A stretch of DNA of 10,659 nucleotides from JBOGOC01 sp050747525 (GCA_050747525.1 JBOGOC010000014.1:1-10659); one strand, 5' to 3'. Numbered from the stretch's first letter, positions 1-6,371 are shown. The notes: generated from the letters alone by a model not told the origin. A program made the numbers and translations.

Positions 1-1538
1 ACCAGCCGCTCGTCGATGAGGTCCTTGTTGACCGGCGTGATGCTGTCGATCAGCCGGTCGATATCGGCCGCAACCCGGGACATCTCTTCCTCGACGGCCT
101 TCAGGTCGGTGTCGGGCGTGCCGACCGTGTGTTCAAGCTCCTCGCGGATGTATCGGCGCAACTCCGCCATGCCCGAGCCATCGAGTAGGTGCATGAGCCG
201 GCCCCTGACCTGCTCGATGACGAACGCCTCGAGAGGCTCCTTCTCGAAGGCGGCGCGGCGGCACACGGAGTTGCCCTTGGCAAGATAGCCTTGGCAGAGG
301 TAGTACTGCGGCCGCTCGGCGGGCGGGGAGGTGGTCTTACGTCGGATCTTGTGGGTCCAGCCTGAAAGGTGATGTCCGCACAACTCGCAGGTGATGAGGC
401 GCGACAGCAGGTAGTTGGAGCTACGGGCGCGCCCGGACAGCCGTTTCTTGAAGGTCGAGGCCTCTCGGCGGCCGTCGAGGATCCTCTGCGCGGCGGCGAA
501 CACTTCGCGTGACACGATGGCCTCGTGAGTGTTGGAGGTCACGATCCAGTTCTCGCGGGGATTTCGCTCGGGCAGGCCCGACTTGAGGCGGTTCCTGGCC
601 ACCGAGCGGCCGTCCACGATCTTGTGGAACTTGCCTTGCGTGCAGCGGTTCCAGACCGTGTCGCCCGTGTAGACCGGGCGTCTGAGGAGGTGGCCCACCG
701 AGCTGACGTTCCACTTGCCGTGGTAGAAGCGGTTCCCCCACCAGCCGCTCCTCGGGGAGGTAATCCCCGTGCGGTTGAGCCGGTTGGCGATGGCCCGTCC
801 CCCGAGCCCTTCGTTGACGCACCAGTGGAAGATGCTTCGGACGGTTTCGACCCGTTCGGGGAGGCTGAGCACGAGCCGGACCGAGTCGTTGTCCATCCTG
901 GGGGGCCGCTCGCCATAGGGGACCCTGAACATGAAGGTGCCGTCAGGGGAGAAGACATCCTTCTCGCCGGCGGGCAGGTAGCGGACGATGTGGAAGGGCT
1001 CCCCCCGGGAGTTGGAGTACAAGTAGTCGTACCCCCAGGGGGCCGTGGAGCCGAAGTAGGAGCCGGCCTGCACGGAGGACATCTGCCCGCGGGCGGTGAG
1101 CCGGCTCAGGTCAACGGATTCCTGTCGTGCCTGCCACTGGCGCATCGGGCGGATGAGTTCGCTGGCGAAGTCGTCGCCGAAGTTCTCGGTGGCGTAGACG
1201 ACGTCGATGTTGTGCTGGCGCAGGAGGTGCCGGTAGTAGCCGGCCTCGTCCACATCGCCGCGAGAGAACCGCTTGATGTCGTAGACGAGGATCGCCCGGA
1301 ACCGGGCCTTGCCCTGTGCTTCTCGGATCATGCGCTGGAAGCCGCCCCGGGCGTCGGCGTTGGTGCCGGAGATGCCGTCGTCCACGAACTCGTCGACGAT
1401 CTCGAAGCCGTTCTCCGCCGCGAAGCGCTGAAGGTAGGAGCGCTGGTCGTCGATGGACTGTTCCTGGCGGTCGGTGCTGCGCCGCAGGTACAGCACGCAG
1501 GGCCGCCCAGCAGGCAGCTTGTCAGGCGCGGGTTTCAT
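1..1538 (-). CDS. Large serine recombinase (phage integrase), 3' end outside window
   Basis: A site-specific recombinase of the large serine family, which integrates and excises phage DNA through a phosphoserine link. About 512 codons are visible and no stop is reached before the window edge. The N-terminal resolvase domain carries the catalytic motif YLRRS (Ser21), followed by DDGISGT and the arginine-bearing KRFSR segment. The recombinase domain follows, including GRAIANRLNRTGI and the RRPVYTGD segment. A zinc ribbon (CELC, then two later cysteines) comes next, and then a Glu/Arg-rich stretch likely to be the coiled coil. The ATG at 1538 lies just ahead of the resolvase motif. It overlaps the preceding 68-aa gene by 17 nt, so it is the last visible gene of the replication operon. 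Family assignment is firm; the target site is unknown and any att site should lie left of the window. Confidence 0.95.
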   Translation of the reverse strand, partial: MKPAPDKLPAGRPCVLYLRRSTDRQEQSIDDQRSYLQRFAAENGFEIVDEFVDDGISGTNADARGGFQRMIREAQGKARFRAILVYDIKRFSRGDVDEAGYYRHLLRQHNIDVVYATENFGDDFASELIRPMRQWQARQESVDLSRLTARGQMSSVQAGSYFGSTAPWGYDYLYSNSRGEPFHIVRYLPAGEKDVFSPDGTFMFRVPYGERPPRMDNDSVRLVLSLPERVETVRSIFHWCVNEGLGGRAIANRLNRTGITSPRSGWWGNRFYHGKWNVSSVGHLLRRPVYTGDTVWNRCTQGKFHKIVDGRSVARNRLKSGLPERNPRENWIVTSNTHEAIVSREVFAAAQRILDGRREASTFKKRLSGRARSSNYLLSRLITCELCGHHLSGWTHKIRRKTTSPPAERPQYYLCQGYLAKGNSVCRRAAFEKEPLEAFVIEQVRGRLMHLLDGSGMAELRRYIREELEHTVGTPDTDLKAVEEEMSRVAADIDRLIDSITPVNKDLIDERL

Positions 1539-1728
1539 CAGATTCGCGGGCCTCGTCACGGTCCAATGGAGCCTTGGGCTGTGGCGGCAAGTCAAGGCTG
1601 CTCTCGGAGGCGGGCTTGGTTGCCGCGAGGTTCATCCGGACCAGCCACCTCGCGAGCAGTTTCATCGGCTCGGCGTACTGGCTCGCGTCCTTGGCCGCGC
1701 CTGTGCTGGCCCGCCGGACGGTGGCCAC
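1522..1728 (-). CDS. Small protein of unknown function (68 aa), GTG start
   Basis: I do not recognise this protein. The proposed GTG start at 1728 comes one base after the stop of the upstream gene (1730-1732), with an AAGGGCGAG stretch as a possible ribosome site, and the ORF ends 17 nt inside the recombinase gene. This fills an otherwise empty gap in a tightly coupled operon. The middle (about residues 17-36, around EPMKLLARWLVRMNLAA) looks like an amphipathic helix; the C-terminal third is Pro/Asp/Glu-rich and probably disordered. The frame also stays open upstream of the GTG, so the start is chosen by context only; an internal ATG at residue 22 is an alternative. Its place next to a serine recombinase makes a small accessory factor possible, but no motif shows this. 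Confidence 0.5.
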   Translation of the reverse strand: MATVRRASTGAAKDASQYAEPMKLLARWLVRMNLAATKPASESSLDLPPQPKAPLDRDEARESDETRA

Positions 1729-1729
1729 G

Positions 1730-2254
1730 TCACTCGCCCTTCCAGTCAAGATGTTGCTGGTCGGGCTCCGGCTCCGCGTCGGGCGTCGTGGTCGGCGGCG
1801 CCTCCTCGGCCCGACCCACGTCGCTGACCTCGCCGTTGGACCACAGCTTCGCCCGGGCGACGGCCAGGGCCTGCTCGTTCGATGGGGGGCCCCATGCCCA
1901 CAGTTTCTGCAGCTCATCTGGGGTCCAGATGCGGCCTCGACGAATGCCCTCCCCGAGGAGCCGATCGACCTGGGCGGCGTCTGAGGCGAACCAGATGGTC
2001 TCGGGCAGCCCCGGCACATGGACCTCGAGGGCCACATGGCACTGGGCGAAGACAGAGAGGGGGGCCTCGACCAGCCACGGGGCGGTGGTGAGCACCTCCA
2101 TGAGATGGGCCTTGTTGTCAGCGACGCCTTGCTGCAGGGTGCGTGGGATCTTCTGTCCCGCGGGAGCCTTCAGGTGGATCCGGCCGCCCGCGACGGTGAC
2201 CTCGATGTCTCTCTGGCGGAGTTCCAGGATGATGCCGGCGGCGGGGCGGGTCAT
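1730..2254 (-). CDS. Protein with TubC-like N-terminal docking domain (174 aa)
   Basis: Residues about 8-52 (pattern ILELRQRDIEV, GGRIHLKAPAG, then NKAHLMEVL) match the small alpha-beta-beta-alpha fold of the TubC N-terminal docking domain. That domain is known from the ends of nonribosomal peptide synthetase/polyketide synthase subunits, where it mediates pairing, and similar domains occur in phage and plasmid proteins near primases. The rest (residues 55-150) has no motif I recognise, contains a Trp-rich segment around WTPDELQKLWAWG, and ends in a Pro/Glu/Asp-rich tail. The ATG overlaps the stop of the DUF3987 gene by 4 nt, so translation is probably coupled. No biosynthetic gene is nearby, so a role in holding replication proteins together is more likely than a role in metabolite assembly. 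The domain call is good; the function is inference. Confidence 0.7.
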   Translation of the reverse strand: MTRPAAGIILELRQRDIEVTVAGGRIHLKAPAGQKIPRTLQQGVADNKAHLMEVLTTAPWLVEAPLSVFAQCHVALEVHVPGLPETIWFASDAAQVDRLLGEGIRRGRIWTPDELQKLWAWGPPSNEQALAVARAKLWSNGEVSDVGRAEEAPPTTTPDAEPEPDQQHLDWKGE

Positions 2255-3879
2255 ATCTCGACCTCCGCGTCACCTTCCTGCTCGGTCAAGGCTGGGTCTT
2301 TCTCGGGTGGATACCCATCCGCAGAATCCGCAAAATCCGCAGAATTGCTTCGCTCGGAGGGGTTTTGCGTATTTTGCGGATTTTGCGTGAGGCATTTTGG
2401 GTTCACTTCATACTCAGGGCCGGGTGGCCGGCCGGGGCCATGATGCTCTTCCGGCTCAAGCCTGCGTATGAACCGATGCTCCATCAGGAGAGCAATGGGC
2501 CCAGCCAGATCGTCCGCACGGTCGAAGTCGCTTCTCCTGGCCTCGAATGCATCGCGGTGCGAAAAGGTCGTGATCCGCTTGTCCAGCAGCCACCGGAGGA
2601 TCCTCTTTGCCTTCTCCACCTCCTTGTCGGCGCCCATCCTCGCGAAGGCCGCCTGAGCATGCGGAATCAGGTACCGCGCCAGCTTGACGGCGTTCTCGAC
2701 GCTCACCGCTTCGATTGGAGCCTCCCAGGGAGGCCGCACGCCGACGTGGCGGATGATGTGAAGCAGGCCGGCGTTCCTCGCCACGCCGCCAACCAGTTTC
2801 CCACCCCAGTCGGATATCGACTCCAAGTCACCGGACGGCCCCAGGCGCGGTTCAAGCTCCGCCTGGAACCGATCGAGGACAGCCCGAGCATCCGCGGTGA
2901 GCATGAGGGGGTGCGGCCGCGCATTGCCTTCCTCATCAGTGTCATGCGACAACTCAAGAAGAGCTCGTATGCGACGCTGGTAGTTGGCATGGATCTCGGG
3001 ATGCATGGACGGGGGGTTGATCTGCCTGTGTCCAACGGGGCTCACTGGGATGCTGTAGAAAAACCGCGCCGGTAACCCCCTTTCGCGGAAGCCGGCCTTC
3101 TCCATGAGGTTGTGGATAACCGAAGGCTGTACAGTCAGCCCGATGGTCAGCGCCGGATCGATGATGTGCTCGGGCTCACGCCCCACCCGATCTACGTATA
3201 TCTCGTCGCCACCCCACGCCTTCAGAAACGCTTCGAAGTTGGGAGAGCCATCCTTGGAGTAGCGGCCTGCCAGCATTCCGAACACCCCACCCTCCGCACT
3301 CATCACAGCCATCCTGCCGCCGTGCATGGCCATCAGGCTGACCAGACGTTCGGGGGTTGCGTCATCGACCACGAGGCGGACGACCATTGGGACTTCGATG
3401 GCAGCCAATTCAGTTGCGAGGCGCGTGGCGCTCTCCTCTAGCTCCTCCTGTTGTTCGGCGGGCGCCCTCGCGGCTTCCTCCTCGGCCCTCTTCAAGCGCT
3501 TGGCGGCGATGCGGTGCAGAGTCACCGCTTTTCTTACCGCTGGCCCCAATCGCTTTGCCTCATCCCTCATGAACTTCAGGAGCGGTCGTGCAGCGTCCCG
3601 GAAGACAGCACTCTTCCGGTTCGCGGGAGGCAGCACGGTCACCGTGTAGATGTTGACCGGCTCTGTCCAACCAGCCCTGACGCAAACCTCCACCTTCTTG
3701 GCCATGGCGGTGGCGACGACAGACAGTGAAACCATCGCTGCCAGGTCCGGTGGGGTCTGCGTCTCGGTGGCTTCAGCGTCGACCCATTCCCGATGCCAAC
3801 CTGGAAGAACATCAAGAGGGAATGCGGGGAGCTGAAACTGATCGAACGGGATGGGGGGTTCCCAGCCGGCCATCGTCAT
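2251..3879 (-). CDS. DUF3987-family protein, helicase-like replication partner of the primase
   Basis: A 542-aa protein with the hallmarks of DUF3987, a family found in phages, plasmids and satellites next to or fused with Prim-Pol primases and thought to be a RecA-like replicative helicase/ATPase. A degenerate Walker A-like loop, LPPANRKSAVF (residues 83-93, Lys89), replaces the usual glycine-rich loop. It is followed by a charged helical stretch (about 105-155, coiled-coil-like), then AVMSAEGGVFGMLAGRYS and DPALTIGLTVQPSV, and the arginine-rich GLPARFFYSIPVS. The ATG at 3879 overlaps the primase stop by 4 nt. Residues about 498-520 are encoded by a palindromic repeat, giving an odd Asn/Gln/Pro then Ser/Ala/Asp-rich tail, probably not part of the ancestral domain. 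Helicase activity is inferred from the family and partner. Confidence 0.88.
   Translation of the reverse strand: MTMAGWEPPIPFDQFQLPAFPLDVLPGWHREWVDAEATETQTPPDLAAMVSLSVVATAMAKKVEVCVRAGWTEPVNIYTVTVLPPANRKSAVFRDAARPLLKFMRDEAKRLGPAVRKAVTLHRIAAKRLKRAEEEAARAPAEQQEELEESATRLATELAAIEVPMVVRLVVDDATPERLVSLMAMHGGRMAVMSAEGGVFGMLAGRYSKDGSPNFEAFLKAWGGDEIYVDRVGREPEHIIDPALTIGLTVQPSVIHNLMEKAGFRERGLPARFFYSIPVSPVGHRQINPPSMHPEIHANYQRRIRALLELSHDTDEEGNARPHPLMLTADARAVLDRFQAELEPRLGPSGDLESISDWGGKLVGGVARNAGLLHIIRHVGVRPPWEAPIEAVSVENAVKLARYLIPHAQAAFARMGADKEVEKAKRILRWLLDKRITTFSHRDAFEARRSDFDRADDLAGPIALLMEHRFIRRLEPEEHHGPGRPPGPEYEVNPKCLTQNPQNTQNPSERSNSADFADSADGYPPEKDPALTEQEGDAEVEI
2320..2387. repeat. Palindromic repeat (hairpin) inside the DUF3987 coding sequence
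   Basis: The arms 2320-2344 and 2363-2387 can pair over 25 positions in the + strand, with one mismatch (2337/2370) and two G-T pairs (2324/2383, 2342/2365). The 18-nt loop contains GCTTCGCTCG. In the minus-strand mRNA the G-T pairs become C-A mismatches, so 22 pairs remain. Each arm is itself built from an iterated unit close to GCAAAATCC or GCAGAATCC. It lies fully in frame and codes for residues 498-520 of the DUF3987 protein. It resembles REP/MITE-like elements that insert into genes without breaking the frame; that class is inference. Confidence 0.8.
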
Positions 3880-4691
3880 GACCGCCTGATCCCCGCGGCC
3901 AAGCCCGATCTGATCGTGCCGGCTGTCTCACGCGGGCTCAGGCCAGCCAAAGAGGCGGTCCATTCGAGCCTGAGCCACACCTCCTGCTGCGAGAGGTGCC
4001 CGGCCGCGACTAGGCGACCCAGGTTGAAGGCCGCTTTGTTCAGGGTGGTGTTGCGGATGCCGCCGGGCGCGGCCTGGAGGGCCTGCACCTCACGGTTCAA
4101 AGCAACCTGGCCGTACCGTGAACGACCGTACTGGCCACGCTGAGGGCGAGGAAGTGGCCTCGCACAATACGCAGAATCCGCAAAACGATACGAGCGGAGC
4201 TTGGAGAGTACCCAACTCGGCAGGACAGCAAGACTGATGTCGTCGGGAGACTGTCCCTCAGCCCACCGATACATCTTCCCGGTTTCGGGGTGGATGCTCC
4301 CCACGTACACCACCTGGCCGCCGTCGCCACGGACGTCCACGTGTGGGACCAGCTTTCCGACGCTGTTGGGGACGGTGCCGCCCGCGTGGCTGAAGTACAA
4401 ATGAAGGTTGTCAGAACCGGTGATGGCCGTCACAGTAGGTGGCAAGTGCAATGGCGTGACGTCGCCGCCGGCGTCCACGTCGACAACCACGATGCCTGAT
4501 ACGGCGCCTGTCCGCAGGCCCACGTTTCCGGCCTTGGCCCAGGCGGTGACCTGGGCCTCGGTCGGAAAGCGCGCACGCTGCCACCCGATAATGATGGGGA
4601 CCTTCCCGCGCAGCGGCGTCAAGGCCCATCCCCTGGCGAGGGCCTTGAGCGCCTGCTGCATTCGGTACCCGGCGACTTCAGAACGGTTCAC
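3876..4691 (-). CDS. Prim-Pol family bifunctional DNA primase/polymerase
   Basis: A 271-aa primase of the archaeo-eukaryotic type (bifunctional DNA primase/polymerase N-terminal family) that starts DNA synthesis for phage or plasmid replication. The opening segment carries RGKVPIIIGW (28-37). The metal site is visible: VVVDVD (Asp71, Asp73), the TGSDNLHLYF motif with His97, and a third acidic residue, Asp119, in VDVRGDGGQVVYVGS (119-132). A C-terminal helical domain (about 190-271, with RNTTLNKAAFNLGRLV) is usual for these proteins. Between the two domains, residues about 167-178 come from a half copy of a palindromic repeat. The gene is joined by 4-nt overlaps to the XRE gene upstream and the DUF3987 gene downstream, so regulator, primase and helicase-like protein are made together. 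Confidence 0.9.
   Translation of the reverse strand: MNRSEVAGYRMQQALKALARGWALTPLRGKVPIIIGWQRARFPTEAQVTAWAKAGNVGLRTGAVSGIVVVDVDAGGDVTPLHLPPTVTAITGSDNLHLYFSHAGGTVPNSVGKLVPHVDVRGDGGQVVYVGSIHPETGKMYRWAEGQSPDDISLAVLPSWVLSKLRSYRFADSAYCARPLPRPQRGQYGRSRYGQVALNREVQALQAAPGGIRNTTLNKAAFNLGRLVAAGHLSQQEVWLRLEWTASLAGLSPRETAGTIRSGLAAGIRRS
4164..4200. repeat. Half copy of the palindromic repeat, inside the primase gene
   Basis: Positions 4171-4185 are identical to 2321-2335. The match extends when the first repeat is read on its minus strand: an arm of iterated GCAGAATCC-type units ending in GCAAAAC, four or five bases, then CGAGCGGAGC (4191-4200), against CGAGCGAAGC in the loop of the other copy. No second arm follows after 4200, so only one arm plus loop is present, in opposite orientation. 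It encodes the linker between the catalytic and C-terminal domains of the primase. Confidence 0.65.
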
Positions 4692-4888
4692 GACTGGCTC
4701 TGCTCGTGGAGTACCGCGAAGAGCCGAACCAACTGAGTGGGGGTGGGGCGCCGGAGTTGCGTCTCCCAGTCAGAGATTCTCTGCGGTGCCACTTCAAGCA
4801 TCTTGGCCAGATCCCGCTGCCGTACACCGTGACGTGCACGCCAGACGCGCAGTTCCGCTGGATCGAACATGAAGTCGGTAGGGCTCAT
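4688..4888 (-). CDS. XRE-family helix-turn-helix regulator (66 aa)
   Basis: A minimal Cro/C1-type DNA-binding protein. The helix-turn-helix spans about residues 24-43 (QRDLAKMLEVAPQRISDWET), with the typical following helix QLVRLFAVL. There is no extra domain, so it is likely a simple repressor or Cro-like switch for the operon it heads. The ATG at 4888 has an excellent AGGAGG ribosome site (4894-4899, 6 nt spacing); Met7 is a weaker alternative. Its stop overlaps the primase ATG by 4 nt. Inverted repeats directly upstream suggest autoregulation, which is inference. Confidence 0.85.
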   Translation of the reverse strand: MSPTDFMFDPAELRVWRARHGVRQRDLAKMLEVAPQRISDWETQLRRPTPTQLVRLFAVLHEQSQS

Positions 4889-4986
4889 CCCATCCTCCTA
4901 TGGGTCGGTGTGGCATGCCGCACACGGCCAGCAGGATGCACCCCGACCTAGGGGGTTAGGTGGGACGGCAAAGTGTCAGGCCTGGA
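4889..4986. promoter_or_regulatory. Leader/operator region ahead of the XRE-primase operon
   Basis: This 98-nt gap holds the AGGAGG ribosome site of the XRE gene (4894-4899). It also holds a near-palindrome with GTGTG (4908-4912) and CACAC (4921-4925) arms around a perfect GGCATGCC core (4912-4919), and a second inverted repeat ACCTA/TAGGT (4946-4950 and 4957-4961). Paired short palindromes next to a small XRE gene are typical of operators for its own product. I could not find convincing -35/-10 boxes, so a promoter here is inferred from position only. Confidence 0.4.
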
Positions 4987-5880
4987 TTAGCGGAAGCTTG
5001 CTTCGTAAGGTGAGTGTAGGAAGACGACGCGCCGGAGTGTCTTGCTATCCGTATTCAGCGTCTTGCTTCCCAGCGCGTAGGCAAGATCCTTGGCGTGGAG
5101 GTACTTCCGCTTGGAGCGGCCAAGACCAGTAGAGCTTCTGGCCTTCAGAATGGTGAGAAATTCGGCTCGCAGTTTTCGTGCGGGCCCTGGCGCCTTAGGT
5201 AGCAACGGGCACAGGTCCCATATCTCCTGGCAGATGGGGTCGAGTACGCGGTCTCTGTCTCGACCACTCTTCACGCGGTGAGCGGTGACGTACTCGGCCC
5301 AGAGAGATGGGATACCTGGACGTGATTCAAAAGCAACCGTTGGCTTCTCAGATGGCGTCCTACCAGGAACTTCGACAAGCCTATTTCGTGGATCCGCCGC
5401 GAGAGCGAAGTGCAACTCACTCACGATCTTCAGCTGCTCAGATGAAAGACGGAATTCTGAGGCGACGCCGATCCGGCGACCATACGAACCAAGAGGACCG
5501 AGTCGGAAACATTTACCCTTACCAATGCGTCGGGCGCGGCTGATCCCATGACGAACGATCACAGGATCGCGATGGCCGAAGAGAACTCTTACGTTGCCTA
5601 CCTGTGTCCCGCCAAGTGTTTCAGATTCCGCAATGTCGCCCGTCACGATTCGGCTCAGCACGATGCCCGGTGCGCCGCTGCATCTCAACGTCCAGGTGCT
5701 GCTGCAGCAAGCAAACACCGCTCGGCCTCGCCACGCCTGGTGCTCGATGACGTGAAGTGTGCGGCCATGAGGCACTTCTGAGGGCCGTCGACCGATGAGG
5801 TCCCACAACGTGAACCAAGGGCTAGACGGCGTTCGTGTATGCCGTCGTCTGTGAGTTCGGGTGGGAGCATTCGGTTTCAT
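4987..5880 (-). CDS. Hypothetical protein (297 aa), no family recognised
   Basis: The longest open frame in this stretch, on the same strand as the operon that follows it. I recognise no domain. The N-terminus is basic (about seven Arg/His in the first 16 residues). Residues 140-297 look protein-like, with alternating hydrophobic and charged positions, a Pro-rich segment (around LLPKAPGP) and a Lys/Arg-rich C-terminal third that could bind nucleic acid. There is no membrane segment or signal peptide, and no Met after the first, so the start depends on the ATG at 5880, whose ribosome site is poor. By eye its third-position GC is much lower than in the neighbouring genes, which suggests separate acquisition (a moron-type cargo gene) or a weakly expressed or decaying frame. 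The shorter first half is the less convincing part. Confidence 0.5.
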   Translation of the reverse strand: MKPNAPTRTHRRRHTRTPSSPWFTLWDLIGRRPSEVPHGRTLHVIEHQAWRGRAVFACCSSTWTLRCSGAPGIVLSRIVTGDIAESETLGGTQVGNVRVLFGHRDPVIVRHGISRARRIGKGKCFRLGPLGSYGRRIGVASEFRLSSEQLKIVSELHFALAADPRNRLVEVPGRTPSEKPTVAFESRPGIPSLWAEYVTAHRVKSGRDRDRVLDPICQEIWDLCPLLPKAPGPARKLRAEFLTILKARSSTGLGRSKRKYLHAKDLAYALGSKTLNTDSKTLRRVVFLHSPYEASFR

Positions 5881-5962
5881 TGCTTCGTTTGTCCACCGCT
5901 TCAGGAGAAGGATTCTTGCATGTGTGGGTTGATTTCGGGAGAACTTCAGCTCAGCGCAGAAA

Positions 5963-5982
5963 CGCCCGGGTCTCCCCGGGCG
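5963..5982 (-). terminator. Intrinsic terminator of the small-gene array
   Basis: A perfect 8-bp GC-rich stem (CGCCCGGG, loop TCTC, CCCGGGCG) lies 17 nt past the stop of the 108-aa gene. Read on the minus strand it is followed by GTTTCTG, a short T-rich tail. Location and shape fit a rho-independent terminator for the genes at 6000-7142; the weak T-tract keeps confidence moderate. Confidence 0.7.
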
Positions 5983-5999
5983 GGTGGTGCATGGTGAAG

Positions 6000-6326
6000 C
6001 TACTTCAGGTTGCTGCGGGCCTGCTCGACGAGGGTGTCGAACGCGCCCCGGTCGCCCCCGGCCGCTGCCAGAGCTGCGGACCTCACGAACCGGGTGGCAC
6101 CCGCGGGCCCGGAGGCGGCGTGGATGCGGTCCCGGTCGTTGGACCCGAGCCTGAAGGCGAACACGACCACCTCCCCATCGAACTGCTCCTTCACACGAGG
6201 CGTGCGCTCGATGGCCGGCTTCTCCTTCTTCGTGGCGGCCTTCTTCGGGGCGGCCTTTTTGGTCTTGCCCTTCGCCTTCACGGGTGCCTCGACGCCCTCA
6301 GCCTTGCTCTTCGTTCCGTCGTCCAT
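6000..6326 (-). CDS. Ribbon-helix-helix-like protein with Lys/Ala-rich tail (108 aa)
   Basis: The first 45 residues are low complexity, with KAAPKK and KKAATKK runs like those of histone H1-type proteins, and are probably disordered and DNA-binding. The C-terminal half (about 50-105) has a beta strand EVVVFAFRLG followed by two helices, ending with the GPAGATRFVRSAALAAA pattern. This is consistent with a ribbon-helix-helix dimerisation/DNA-binding fold, though I am judging by pattern only. The ATG at 6326 has an AGGAGG site (6332-6337) with 5-nt spacing, so the start is secure. It is the last gene of a five-gene array and is followed by the terminator at 5963-5982. Likely role: an architectural or regulatory DNA-binding protein of the phage; this is inference. 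Confidence 0.72.
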   Translation of the reverse strand: MDDGTKSKAEGVEAPVKAKGKTKKAAPKKAATKKEKPAIERTPRVKEQFDGEVVVFAFRLGSNDRDRIHAASGPAGATRFVRSAALAAAGGDRGAFDTLVEQARSNLK

Positions 6327-6337
6327 TGCTTCCTCCT

Positions 6338-6355
6338 CGGCGGACTGAACCGCCG
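6338..6355 (-). promoter_or_regulatory. GC-rich stem-loop just upstream of the 108-aa gene's ribosome site
   Basis: CGGCGG (6338-6343) and CCGCCG (6350-6355) form a 6-bp stem with a 6-nt loop. On the minus-strand mRNA it ends immediately before the AGGAGG at 6332-6337 and lies in the only gap (45 nt) inside the small-gene array. It could protect or expose the ribosome site or mark an RNA processing point; there is no T-tract, so it is not a good terminator. Confidence 0.35.
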
Positions 6356-6371
6356 TGATGGGGATGGCCGT

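Noticed and set aside
2320..2387. Possible CRISPR-like or terminator reading of the repetitive hairpin
   Set aside because: There are no regularly spaced repeats with unique spacers, and the hairpin lies in the middle of an open frame without a T-tract.
525..2390. 621-aa open frame on the plus strand
   Set aside because: Antisense shadow of the recombinase, TubC-like and DUF3987 genes; the minus frames carry clear motifs, while this protein is a GC-driven Ala/Arg/Gly/Val run with no domain.
5919..5996. Short plus-strand ORF starting MCGLISGE with an upstream AGGAGAAGG
   Set aside because: Only about 25 codons, runs through the terminator stem, and has no partner gene on that strand.
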